Positions 1 through 7,130 of a DNA stretch of 23,629 bases are shown here, one piece after another. Source of the stretch: CAZOIA01 sp964579675. Lineage in GTDB: Bacteria > Planctomycetota > Phycisphaerae > UBA1845 > PWPN01. Under the pieces are notes generated by a model. The model did not search any database, was not told the DNA's origin, and was given only the letters and a program-made list of their open reading frames with translations. A program made the translations under genes and the position numbers. Position 1 is the first letter of the stretch, and each line of letters opens with the position of its first letter. The stretch is taken from contig CAZOIA010000080.1 of assembly GCA_964579675.1 (NCBI GenBank), positions 1 through 23,629 on the forward strand, read 5' to 3'.

Positions 1-1
1 G

Positions 2-97
2 CCGGGCGTGAACCGCATCAGAGCCGTCAGCCTTTTCGACGAAACCGACCCGATCGATGTCTTTTCCTCACGCGCACGTCACGCGGCCTTCAGGTAA
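2..97 (+). CDS. Possible C-terminal end of a truncated protein
   Basis: Reading frame 2 is open from the window edge to a TAA at 95-97. It encodes about 31 residues ending in SRARHAAFR, including SLFDETDPIDVF. Codon choice is GC-rich at third positions, like the neighbouring genes. The other two plus frames were less convincing: frame 3 stops almost at once and frame 1 gives an Arg/Pro-rich shadow-like peptide. Too little is left to assign a family. It converges on the NAGPA gene, whose stop codon is 60 bases away. Confidence 0.35.
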   Translation, partial: PGVNRIRAVSLFDETDPIDVFSSRARHAAFR

Positions 98-156
98 ATC
101 CACCTTCTCGATGCCGCCCTCTCCGCGGTCTCTCGACCGGGACGCAACCGTCAGGT

Positions 157-3100
157 TCAGTACCGCGGGTGATCGACGGTTCCCTCATCGCTCAGCAGGA
201 CGTGGAGGTCGGGGCGGCGGAGCAGGTCGGCGACGGACACGGGTGAGCCGTCGAGAGTCATGTAGCCCTTGACCAGTCGGATACCGTGGCTGTAGTCCAC
301 GTAGGAATCGACGTGGCCCAGGTAAAGGGGTTGAATCGGCACGCCGCTGAGCTGGTGCCAGCCGTAGATCGCTACCCTGTTGGGATGGGTGATGAGCTGG
401 GGGGTGACGACCACGTCCTTCTTGATGCCGCCGACAAGCAGACCGAGGGGGTTACCGGCCCGCTGGCCTTCGATGGTGAGGTGGTGCTGATAAAAAACGG
501 ACACGAGGGTGATGTTCGTGGTGCCGGGGTCGATCGGGGAGGGTGCCAGTTTGACGGCCGCCTGGCTGTAGATGTCGTCCACCATCTTACGGGTGGGCAG
601 GACGCACTCGAAGCGGTCGGCGATGGCCTGGGCGGTGGCAGGGGTCATGGGCATGCGTACGAAGTCGGCGTCGGACCCGATGCAGAGATAGTCGGGCATG
701 ACCTCGTAGGTGGCGTTGTGCGTCGTGCCGCCGATGGTAGCGCTCACGTTGATCGGGACGAAGCTGCGGAGGAAGTCGGGGATGTTGCCGGCGGTGATCT
801 CTTCGAGGATGCGGGCCTCGCGCTGGTAGAGGGCCAGGTCCAAGACATCGGTGATGAACTCGCTGCCGCTCATCGCTTCGGGCGGCCGCGGCGGTATGGG
901 GTCGCTCGGACCGATGGACCCCGCGCACCCCGGGGGCGCCGGCAGATCGGGGCCGCTCATGCAGGCCTGGAAGACGAAGAAGTCGCTCTGGTCCACGTCG
1001 TTGTCACCGTCGAGTCTGGCGTCGAGGCAATCAGGGTTGGACTGGGGAACGAAAGGGCCGGTCAGGCACACCTGGAAGTGCCCGAAGTCCTCCATGTCCA
1101 CGTCCCCGTCGCCGTCGAAGTCGGGGTGCGCGGTCTCGGGCTGGGTGGTGAACTGCCAGACGTCTCCGGTTGTGGTCCCGGCGTCGTTGACCTCGTCGAT
1201 GCGCCAGTAGCAGGTGAGGTCGGCGCTAAGTGGGCCGGGATCGAACGTGGTGTCGGTCTGGGTGCCGCGGTAGATGCCGGGGCTGGTGGTGCCGACCTGG
1301 ACGCGATGAGAGGTTGCATCGCTGCCGGCAGTCCAGGTCAGTTGAGCGCTGATGCTGACGTTGGCGGCGAGGTTTTCGGGCTCCGGTGCGGTTGCCTTGC
1401 CGGGGGGCGGACTGGGCAGGTCGGCGGAGAAGTTGTCGGCCCGGGTACCGTGCATGTTGCTGTTGGTGGTGAAGCGCTCATGATAGCCGATGCCGAAGTA
1501 GCCTCGCGCGAACGTGGTATCGGTCACGTTGGCGATCTCGGTTCCGTCCACGCAGTACCGGATACCGGTGTCCCGGCACTCGATGCGGAACCGGCGCCAG
1601 GCGGTGGATGGAAGAACATAGGGGTCGGCCTCGCGGAAGTCGGTAAGAGTGCCGTTGACGTACTTGCCGGCTCGGATTCTCCCGCTGTCCGAGTCGCAGG
1701 TCAGGGCGTAACAGTCTCCGCCCCCGAAGCTGGCCAGGCCAAACGCTCCGGTCCCGCTGTCGCGGGCGAAGATGCCATAGCGTTCATAGCCGTCGCCGGC
1801 GAGGTCGGGGCGATATTCGCAGTAGACGTCCGCCTGGACCACACAGTCGGCATCACCGAAGTCGCCGCGGCGGACGGTCTCCACGCCGCCGGCAGGGTCG
1901 GCCACTTTGATAACGTACCCGTCGCCGCCGGGTGAGGCAGGGGAGAAGGCGACCACATCGTTGTAAGTGAACTTGTCGTCCCAGCCGGCAAGCCGCCCGG
2001 ACGCAGCCAACGAGTCCGCAAACGGGAACGTCGTCGAGGTATCCTCTTTCACCAGCAGGACGGCGTTGGCGACGGCCCGTTCGCTCCCATCGGAGGGATC
2101 GTTGCGCACGGTGCCGTCGACCCACATGGTGGTCGATCCGCCGCCGTCGAGGTTGACCCCCTCGGTCGCGCTGAGGGTATTGATGAGGAAGTCGGCCATT
2201 TCGGCGAAGGACATGCCGATGCTGGCGCTGGATCGCCCGTCGATCGCGATGAGGAACAAATGAGTCTCGTTCGAGGCGAGCACTGTCCGGGGGTGACGGC
2301 TGTTGACGAACGAGCTGCTGTACTGGGACCAGTTGCTGGTGTAGGCGGCCCCATTCTTGACCAGGTAGCCGATGCCGGTAATGGCCATGTCGGCGTTGTT
2401 GTAGTTGCTGGCGGTCGTGTCTATGAAGACGCTTAGCCGGTCCCCGACGCTGGTATTAGCCAGGAAGATGCTCTCCGGAGAACCGCGAACGGAAAGGACC
2501 ATCCCGCCGGCGGGGATTGCGTTGTTGACGGATGCCGGCCCGGTCTTGATGGCGCTCACGACGCCGGAGACCGCCTTGTCGCCTCGCATGGGATAGCTGA
2601 CCTGGCTTAGGATCACCTCGACGCCTTCGAGGGTGGTCGTGCTGGTCGGGGCCCACTGGGGGGTGTACGCGACGGCGGTGTCGGTGACCCGCGTCTTGTT
2701 GTACCGGTGGAGGGTGGTCGTGGTTCCGTTGGCGAACGTGACGGTTCCGTTGGCATGGCCGATGTCCTCGACGATGACCGGCCGTCGCGTGGGTCCGAAC
2801 AGAAACGTGTCGTAAGAGCCGGTGGGCGGCTCCAGGATCTCACCGTCGGAGGCGGCCGTCCCGGTAATGATCGGGGCTGAGTCGAAAAAGGAGGCATTGA
2901 CCGCCGCGAGAGCATCGTGGTCCGGCGGGTCGTCATATAGGCCGGCGATGGTGCTGACGGTCTGGCGGCTGGAGAAATCCCGTCGCTTCTCCGGCCAGCC
3001 GACCTTGAGTTTGCACTCGGCCCGGAGCCGATCGACCGTAACCACATGGGCCTTCACGGGCCCGGATAGCTCGTGCAGGGTGTAGGTGACGCCGGGGGCG

Positions 3101-3180
3101 ACCTCCTCGGCCCAACTGCTGCTTGTGGTGCTCAGCGAGATGATGGAGAGCAGAGCGGCAAACGCACGGAAAGGTGTCAT
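157..3180 (-). CDS. Secreted multidomain phosphodiester glycosidase (NAGPA family) with dockerin-like module
   Basis: A Sec signal peptide (about residues 1-25, ending SSSWAEE) is followed by a phosphodiester glycosidase domain (about 25-380). This family includes the mammalian uncovering enzyme, which hydrolyses GlcNAc-1-phosphodiesters. The family's VNLDGGGSTTMW motif lies near residue 345. Next come a LamG-like/DUF1080-like beta-sandwich (about 390-600, with RFRIECRDTGIRYCVDG), a fibronectin III-like segment (about 605-685) and paired dockerin-like motifs (about 687-745, DFDGDGDVDMEDFGHFQVC). A final 240-residue domain, ending VDHPRY, is unassigned. The start overlaps the stop of the upstream GHL10 gene. 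AGGAG at 3187-3191 lies 6 bases from this ATG but only 3 from the preceding ATG at 3183, so this start is preferred by one codon. The likely role is cleavage of a sugar phosphodiester outside the cytoplasm; the substrate is unknown. Confidence 0.85.
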   Translation of the reverse strand: MTPFRAFAALLSIISLSTTSSSWAEEVAPGVTYTLHELSGPVKAHVVTVDRLRAECKLKVGWPEKRRDFSSRQTVSTIAGLYDDPPDHDALAAVNASFFDSAPIITGTAASDGEILEPPTGSYDTFLFGPTRRPVIVEDIGHANGTVTFANGTTTTLHRYNKTRVTDTAVAYTPQWAPTSTTTLEGVEVILSQVSYPMRGDKAVSGVVSAIKTGPASVNNAIPAGGMVLSVRGSPESIFLANTSVGDRLSVFIDTTASNYNNADMAITGIGYLVKNGAAYTSNWSQYSSSFVNSRHPRTVLASNETHLFLIAIDGRSSASIGMSFAEMADFLINTLSATEGVNLDGGGSTTMWVDGTVRNDPSDGSERAVANAVLLVKEDTSTTFPFADSLAASGRLAGWDDKFTYNDVVAFSPASPGGDGYVIKVADPAGGVETVRRGDFGDADCVVQADVYCEYRPDLAGDGYERYGIFARDSGTGAFGLASFGGGDCYALTCDSDSGRIRAGKYVNGTLTDFREADPYVLPSTAWRRFRIECRDTGIRYCVDGTEIANVTDTTFARGYFGIGYHERFTTNSNMHGTRADNFSADLPSPPPGKATAPEPENLAANVSISAQLTWTAGSDATSHRVQVGTTSPGIYRGTQTDTTFDPGPLSADLTCYWRIDEVNDAGTTTGDVWQFTTQPETAHPDFDGDGDVDMEDFGHFQVCLTGPFVPQSNPDCLDARLDGDNDVDQSDFFVFQACMSGPDLPAPPGCAGSIGPSDPIPPRPPEAMSGSEFITDVLDLALYQREARILEEITAGNIPDFLRSFVPINVSATIGGTTHNATYEVMPDYLCIGSDADFVRMPMTPATAQAIADRFECVLPTRKMVDDIYSQAAVKLAPSPIDPGTTNITLVSVFYQHHLTIEGQRAGNPLGLLVGGIKKDVVVTPQLITHPNRVAIYGWHQLSGVPIQPLYLGHVDSYVDYSHGIRLVKGYMTLDGSPVSVADLLRRPDLHVLLSDEGTVDHPRY

Positions 3181-3183
3181 CAT
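3178..3183 (-). promoter_or_regulatory. Stop/start overlap (TGATG) coupling two genes
   Basis: On the minus strand the six bases read ATGATG, within ATGATGA-type overlap. The TGA of the GHL10 gene occupies 3182-3180 and shares bases with both candidate ATGs of the NAGPA gene. The AGGAG ribosome-binding site (3187-3191) lies inside the end of the GHL10 coding region. This arrangement is typical of translational coupling. Confidence 0.8.
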
Positions 3184-4430
3184 GTTCTCCTGCCGGTTGG
3201 CGGGACGGAGGTCAGCCGGGTCGCCGCCTCCTCACCGCCGGGCAAGGACAGCAGGACGGGGCCCAGATTCTTCAGCCGGAGCCGGCGGCGCTCGGCCGCG
3301 CGAGTGCTGCGGGCCGGGGCGGGCCCTTCCCCTGACTGAGCCGGCGCGCCGAACAACGAGCTGTAAGCGAACAGGCAGAACCCGTCGCCCCAAGACCAGG
3401 CTGCTTGCACCTGTTCGATCGAATCCGCGTCATCCTTGTGCTTGAACAGGCCGAGCCCCGGCACGATCGACTTGCCGTGGCTGTGGCTGCGCCAATCCTC
3501 GGCCATCCGCGTAAAGTTCTCCATGCTCGCGGTGTAGATCATCGGAAACGCCAGATCGATCAGGTCGTCGGCCATCCACCTTTCTCCGTCCTGGAACAGC
3601 TTCGTGCGTACCAGGGTGCGATTGCCGAAGACGGCGGCCGACAGTCTCGCCCCCGGACTCACTTCCCGCATCATTCCGCGAACGTCGGCCACGAGCTGCG
3701 TCACCGCCTCGCGTCGCCAGTCGTCCCAGGCCTGCGGATCACCGGCCGGCGTCTGTCCGGTGGCCTCATTGAACAGGCGGAGCGTTTCCTCATCGTGCGG
3801 GTAATCAGCCCCCGCCTCGCTGCCGTGGGTCACGAAACGGATGTAGTCCATGTGGAGCCCGTCCAGGTCGTACCTCGTGCACAGTTCCCTGAATACGGCG
3901 GTTAGATAGTCGCGGACCTCCGGCAAACACGGGTTGAGGATGACGTAATGAGCAGTCAGCGGCTGGCGGCGGCCCTGCTGATCCATCAGGAACCACTCGG
4001 GATGCGTGTGATACAACTGCCGGCGGCTCTGGGGCGGCTTCTTGCCTCGCCAGGCCGGCATCACGTTGACCCAGGCATGCAATTCCATGTCGCGATCATG
4101 GGCCTCCTCGATCGCCACGGCGAGCGGATCAAAGCCCGGATCCTTGTGGCCGAACTCCTCGGCCCACGGCTCCATACTCGACGGATAGAAGACCGTGCCG
4201 TTGCCGCGCACCTGAAGCAGGATCGTGTTGAGCCCCACACTCTCGCAGTTGGCCACGACCTGCCTGACGTCTTCCGGCGTCCGATAATCCCAGCGGGTGA
4301 CCCACATGGCACGAGTCGGCCCCACCCGACCCAGCCCGGCCTCCTTCCCGCATCCACCCGCCCATACCAGCACAGAGAGGATTGGGACCATCCGGGCGAA
4401 TGTCTGCACCCACCTCGGCACGCCTGACAT
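3180..4430 (-). CDS. GHL10 (DUF187) glycosidase-like lipoprotein
   Basis: A 416-residue protein of the GHL10 family (PF02638), TIM-barrel glycoside hydrolase-like proteins that are often cell-surface lipoproteins. The mature part opens with TRAMWVTRWDYRTPEDV and has the family motif LDGLHMDYIRF, with the Asp at residue 195, and MELHAWVNVMPAW. The start at 4430 is chosen because GGAG (4438-4441) lies 7 bases upstream and because it gives a compact lipoprotein signal: positive n-region, hydrophobic PILSVLVWAGG and a lipobox-like Cys at about residue 27. The frame is open further upstream to 4781, and ATGs at 4445, 4451 and 4454 are alternatives, but longer versions would bury the signal peptide and run into the divergent gene. 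The stop overlaps the start of the downstream NAGPA gene. Its substrate cannot be read from the sequence. Confidence 0.85.
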   Translation of the reverse strand: MSGVPRWVQTFARMVPILSVLVWAGGCGKEAGLGRVGPTRAMWVTRWDYRTPEDVRQVVANCESVGLNTILLQVRGNGTVFYPSSMEPWAEEFGHKDPGFDPLAVAIEEAHDRDMELHAWVNVMPAWRGKKPPQSRRQLYHTHPEWFLMDQQGRRQPLTAHYVILNPCLPEVRDYLTAVFRELCTRYDLDGLHMDYIRFVTHGSEAGADYPHDEETLRLFNEATGQTPAGDPQAWDDWRREAVTQLVADVRGMMREVSPGARLSAAVFGNRTLVRTKLFQDGERWMADDLIDLAFPMIYTASMENFTRMAEDWRSHSHGKSIVPGLGLFKHKDDADSIEQVQAAWSWGDGFCLFAYSSLFGAPAQSGEGPAPARSTRAAERRRLRLKNLGPVLLSLPGGEEAATRLTSVPPTGRRT

Positions 4431-4437
4431 CTGTTGG

Positions 4438-4441
4438 CTCC
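4438..4441 (-). promoter_or_regulatory. Ribosome-binding site deciding the GHL10 start
   Basis: GGAG on the minus strand, 7 bases upstream of the ATG at 4430. It supports this start over the in-frame ATGs at 4445-4454, which have weaker spacing. Confidence 0.5.
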
Positions 4442-4664
4442 GCATCACCATCATCCTAATGCAATGTAGAACACGTCCTATAAACGCGCAGTCAGCCCAT
4501 CCAATTGTGCCCGATCCTCGGCCCCGGTTCAAGGGTGACCGTTGGTGCATTGCATTTGCCTCCACTGCCGGCGAAAACATGCGTGGATAGCGGGCGTTGA
4601 CGCCGACCACCTTTGAACACGTGGGCCACCCGTCCGTGGCCGGTGTCGCCTTGACTCCTGCACC

Positions 4665-4693
4665 TTGCCCCAGGGAGTTGGTATGTCTATAGT
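4665..4693 (+). promoter_or_regulatory. Sigma70-like promoter of the symporter gene
   Basis: TTGCCC (4665-4670) and TATAGT (4688-4693) are separated by exactly 17 bases, matching the -35/-10 consensus at 4 and 5 of 6 positions. Transcription would start near 4700, about 44 bases before the ATG at 4744. It lies in the 313-base divergent intergenic region 4431-4743, where no gene was seen. I found no equally good promoter for the minus-strand GHL10 gene there. Confidence 0.45.
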
Positions 4694-4743
4694 GTCCCCC
4701 CAACTGCCGACGCTGCAGAGACCCCGACCTGGGAGTGGTATGA

Positions 4744-6996
4744 ATGGATACGCTGGCCCAAGCCGTTTCTGGACACTTCACACTTTGGGACTGGGCCGTC
4801 CTGGTCGGCTACCTGGTGGTGACGACCGTGCTCGGCGGCGCCCTCGCCGGCAAGCAGGCCACCATCCGCGACTTCTTCCTCGGCGGGCGGAAGCTGCCCT
4901 GGTATGCGGTCTCCGGCTCCATCATCGCCACCGAGATCAGCGCCCTGACGTTCATCAGTGTGCCTTATGTGGTGTTCAAGCCTGATGGCAACTTCACCTA
5001 CCTGCAGCTCGGCGTGTTCGGTTCGTTCTTTGCCCGCATCATCGTGGGCTATGTTCTCGTACCCGCCTACTACAAGCGCGAGATCTACAGTCCGTACGAC
5101 TATATGGGCAACCAGCTCGGGGGGAGCGTTCGCTCGGTGACGACGGCGTTGTTCGCCCTGGGCGGAATGCTCGCCCAATCGGCGCGGGTTTACCTGACCG
5201 CCGTCGTTCTGCAACTGATCCTGAGCAAGCAGTTGGCGGGCCTGTCCGCGTCTACCGGCATCAGCCCCATGACCTGGTCAATCTGGATCATCGGGGCGGT
5301 TGCGATCGCATGGACGGTCATGGGCGGTATTACGACGGTTATCTGGACGGACGTCATACTGTTCATGGTGTTTCTGTCGGGTGCGTTCATCGCGTTGGGG
5401 GTGATCGCTGCCGAATTGCCGGGCGGACTGGGCGAAATCCTCAGCGTCGGGTACGAGGCCGGCAAATTCCAGTTCTTCGACTTTGATCCCAGCCCACTGA
5501 AAGCCTACACCATCTGGACTGCGGTCATCGCCAGCACCTGGGGCGGACTCGGCGCTTACGGCACCGATCAGCTACTGGCCCAGCGGATGTTCTGCTGCAA
5601 AGGCCCGAGACAGGCCCGGGCCGCCATCATCGCCAGCACACTCGGCCAGATCATCACGTTCACCGTGATGCTGGTGGGCGTCGGCTTGTACGTTTTCTAT
5701 CAGCGGCATCCGCTCGCGGGCGAGGCCCTGACAGCATACAACGAGAAGGGCGACCGGATCTTCCCGATCTTCATCTTGAGCGTGATCCCGACCGGGCTGA
5801 CGGGCCTGATCATCGCCGGCGTGTTCGCGGCGGCCATCTCGAGCCTCGATTCAATCCTCGCCGCTCTGTCACAAACCGTGATGTCGGCGTTCTATCTGCC
5901 CTGGCGCAAGCGAAGGCTTCAGCGGGCGGGAGCACCGGCGGCCGTCGAGAGCAGCGAAGACCGGCGCACCGTCCTGGTCTCCCGGATCTTCGTCGTCTTC
6001 TGGGGCATCGTCCTGTGTCTGATGGCCCAACTGGCGGCGGTCGCCTCGGAGTACTACCCGTCGATTCTCGATCTCGGCCTGGCGATGGCCGGTTACGCCG
6101 GCGGGGCACTGCTGGCGGGGTTCCTGCTGGCCTTTCTGAAGCTCGGCATCGACGGCCGGGGATACTGCTGGTCGGCGCCGTTGTCGGTCTTCGTAGTGTT
6201 CGCCATGGTCTGGCATCAACCATGGACACACGCGGTCTGCTGGGGCGGCGGTGGTGCTCTACTGGCGACCTGGATATGGGCACTTCTGAAGGATTCACCC
6301 ACGACGCCTCAAGACTGGGGTAAAACCGGGTTCCTGGTGACTGGAATCGCCTTAATGCTCCTGGTTAGCTACTTCGGTTACTGGCTGGCCCCACCCCCGC
6401 CCGGCAAGCTCCTGTTCGACGCCTCCGCCGAATACGCGGATTACCTCGACAACGGTACATTGCCGGAGGAGTTGCGAAAACGCTTCATCGAACACGAAGA
6501 TCACGACCTTTACGTGTCCCCCCAGGCCGAGCTATCCACCGCCGAGAAGGGGCGACGTTGGCTGATCCATGAAAAGCAGAAGAAGACGATTTACACGGTT
6601 CTCAAGGAGGAAGACAAGCTCAAGTCTTACAAGGGCTGGTGGCTGTTCCGCATACCCTCGGACTATGTGGGTATTCTTGACAACGGCACCAACTCGGACG
6701 CGCTGCGAGAGCAGTTCGCCAGTCATGGCGTGCGGCTCTCACCGGGAGCCGCGATTTCGGCCAGCAAAAAAGGAAAGGAGTGGTTGATCATCGATGAGGA
6801 CGCGAACGGAGAGGCAAGTTGGTACGCGGTATCGCAGGCCGAAGCAGGGACCTCGCTCGACGTGTACACCGGCGAACCGACCTTCTTGACGGTCGCCTGG
6901 CCCTGGTACGCTCCGGTCGGCTGCACCGTAGCGTTCGTGTTCGGCTTCCTGCTGGCCCGCCGCAAGCAAGAACCCGCAACGACAAACAGCGACTGA
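4744..6996 (+). CDS. Sodium/solute symporter (SSS family) with duplicated C-terminal extracytoplasmic domain
   Basis: A 750-residue inner-membrane protein. Residues 1-545 form a typical SSS-family Na+/solute symporter core (PF00474): about 13 hydrophobic segments, the early FFLGGRKLPWYAVSGSIIA region and GTDQLLAQRMF in the middle. The family usually has 450-600 residues. Residues 563-716 are hydrophilic and contain two tandem repeats with a 77-residue period: YADYLDNG (564-571) aligns with YVGILDNG (641-648), then LR..F, LSP/VSP, KG..WLI and a terminal Y-G. A final membrane segment (about 722-742) closes the protein. GGGAG lies 8 bases upstream of the ATG. The substrate cannot be read from the sequence. 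A MurNAc-type sugar is possible from the neighbouring salvage genes, but this is inference. Confidence 0.9.
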   Translation: MDTLAQAVSGHFTLWDWAVLVGYLVVTTVLGGALAGKQATIRDFFLGGRKLPWYAVSGSIIATEISALTFISVPYVVFKPDGNFTYLQLGVFGSFFARIIVGYVLVPAYYKREIYSPYDYMGNQLGGSVRSVTTALFALGGMLAQSARVYLTAVVLQLILSKQLAGLSASTGISPMTWSIWIIGAVAIAWTVMGGITTVIWTDVILFMVFLSGAFIALGVIAAELPGGLGEILSVGYEAGKFQFFDFDPSPLKAYTIWTAVIASTWGGLGAYGTDQLLAQRMFCCKGPRQARAAIIASTLGQIITFTVMLVGVGLYVFYQRHPLAGEALTAYNEKGDRIFPIFILSVIPTGLTGLIIAGVFAAAISSLDSILAALSQTVMSAFYLPWRKRRLQRAGAPAAVESSEDRRTVLVSRIFVVFWGIVLCLMAQLAAVASEYYPSILDLGLAMAGYAGGALLAGFLLAFLKLGIDGRGYCWSAPLSVFVVFAMVWHQPWTHAVCWGGGGALLATWIWALLKDSPTTPQDWGKTGFLVTGIALMLLVSYFGYWLAPPPPGKLLFDASAEYADYLDNGTLPEELRKRFIEHEDHDLYVSPQAELSTAEKGRRWLIHEKQKKTIYTVLKEEDKLKSYKGWWLFRIPSDYVGILDNGTNSDALREQFASHGVRLSPGAAISASKKGKEWLIIDEDANGEASWYAVSQAEAGTSLDVYTGEPTFLTVAWPWYAPVGCTVAFVFGFLLARRKQEPATTNSD
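6430..6891 (+). repeat. Tandem protein-domain duplication inside the symporter
   Basis: Encodes two approximately 77-residue units, 563-639 and 640-716. Shared positions include Y-x(3)-LDNG, L-R-x(2)-F, H, L/V-SP-x-A, KG-x(2)-WLI, Y-x-V and Y-x-G. The DNA copies have diverged strongly, so the duplication is old. Confidence 0.75.
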
Positions 6997-7052
6997 GCGG
7001 TCAGAGGTCTCCGAGACTGCCCGCCCCGAATGCTCCATATCCACCAAAAGAA

Positions 7053-7079
7053 CGGGCGCTGATCCGAGATCAGCGCCCG
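7053..7079 (-). terminator. Perfect 12-bp hairpin between convergent genes
   Basis: CGGGCGCTGATC pairs perfectly with GATCAGCGCCCG across a CGA loop. Read on the minus strand it is followed by TTCTTTTGG, a modest T-rich stretch, so it most likely ends the dockerin-type gene (stop at 7131). It may also act on the plus-strand symporter transcript, whose stop is 57 bases upstream. There is no T tract on the plus side. Confidence 0.6.
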
Positions 7080-7130
7080 AAGTGAACGCCTGGAAAGCAG
7101 ATGGCCGATTCCTGCCCGCAGCCCGGGCGA

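Noticed and set aside
286..1935. 549-codon open frame on the plus strand
   Set aside because: It lies antisense within the NAGPA gene. The peptide is Gly/Val/Asp-rich with no domain and no ribosome-binding site, as expected from the reverse of GC-rich Asp/Gly codons.
4430..4781. N-terminal extension of the GHL10 protein to 4781
   Set aside because: It would place 117 unrelated residues before a clear lipoprotein signal and overlap the divergent symporter start; a good ribosome-binding site supports 4430.
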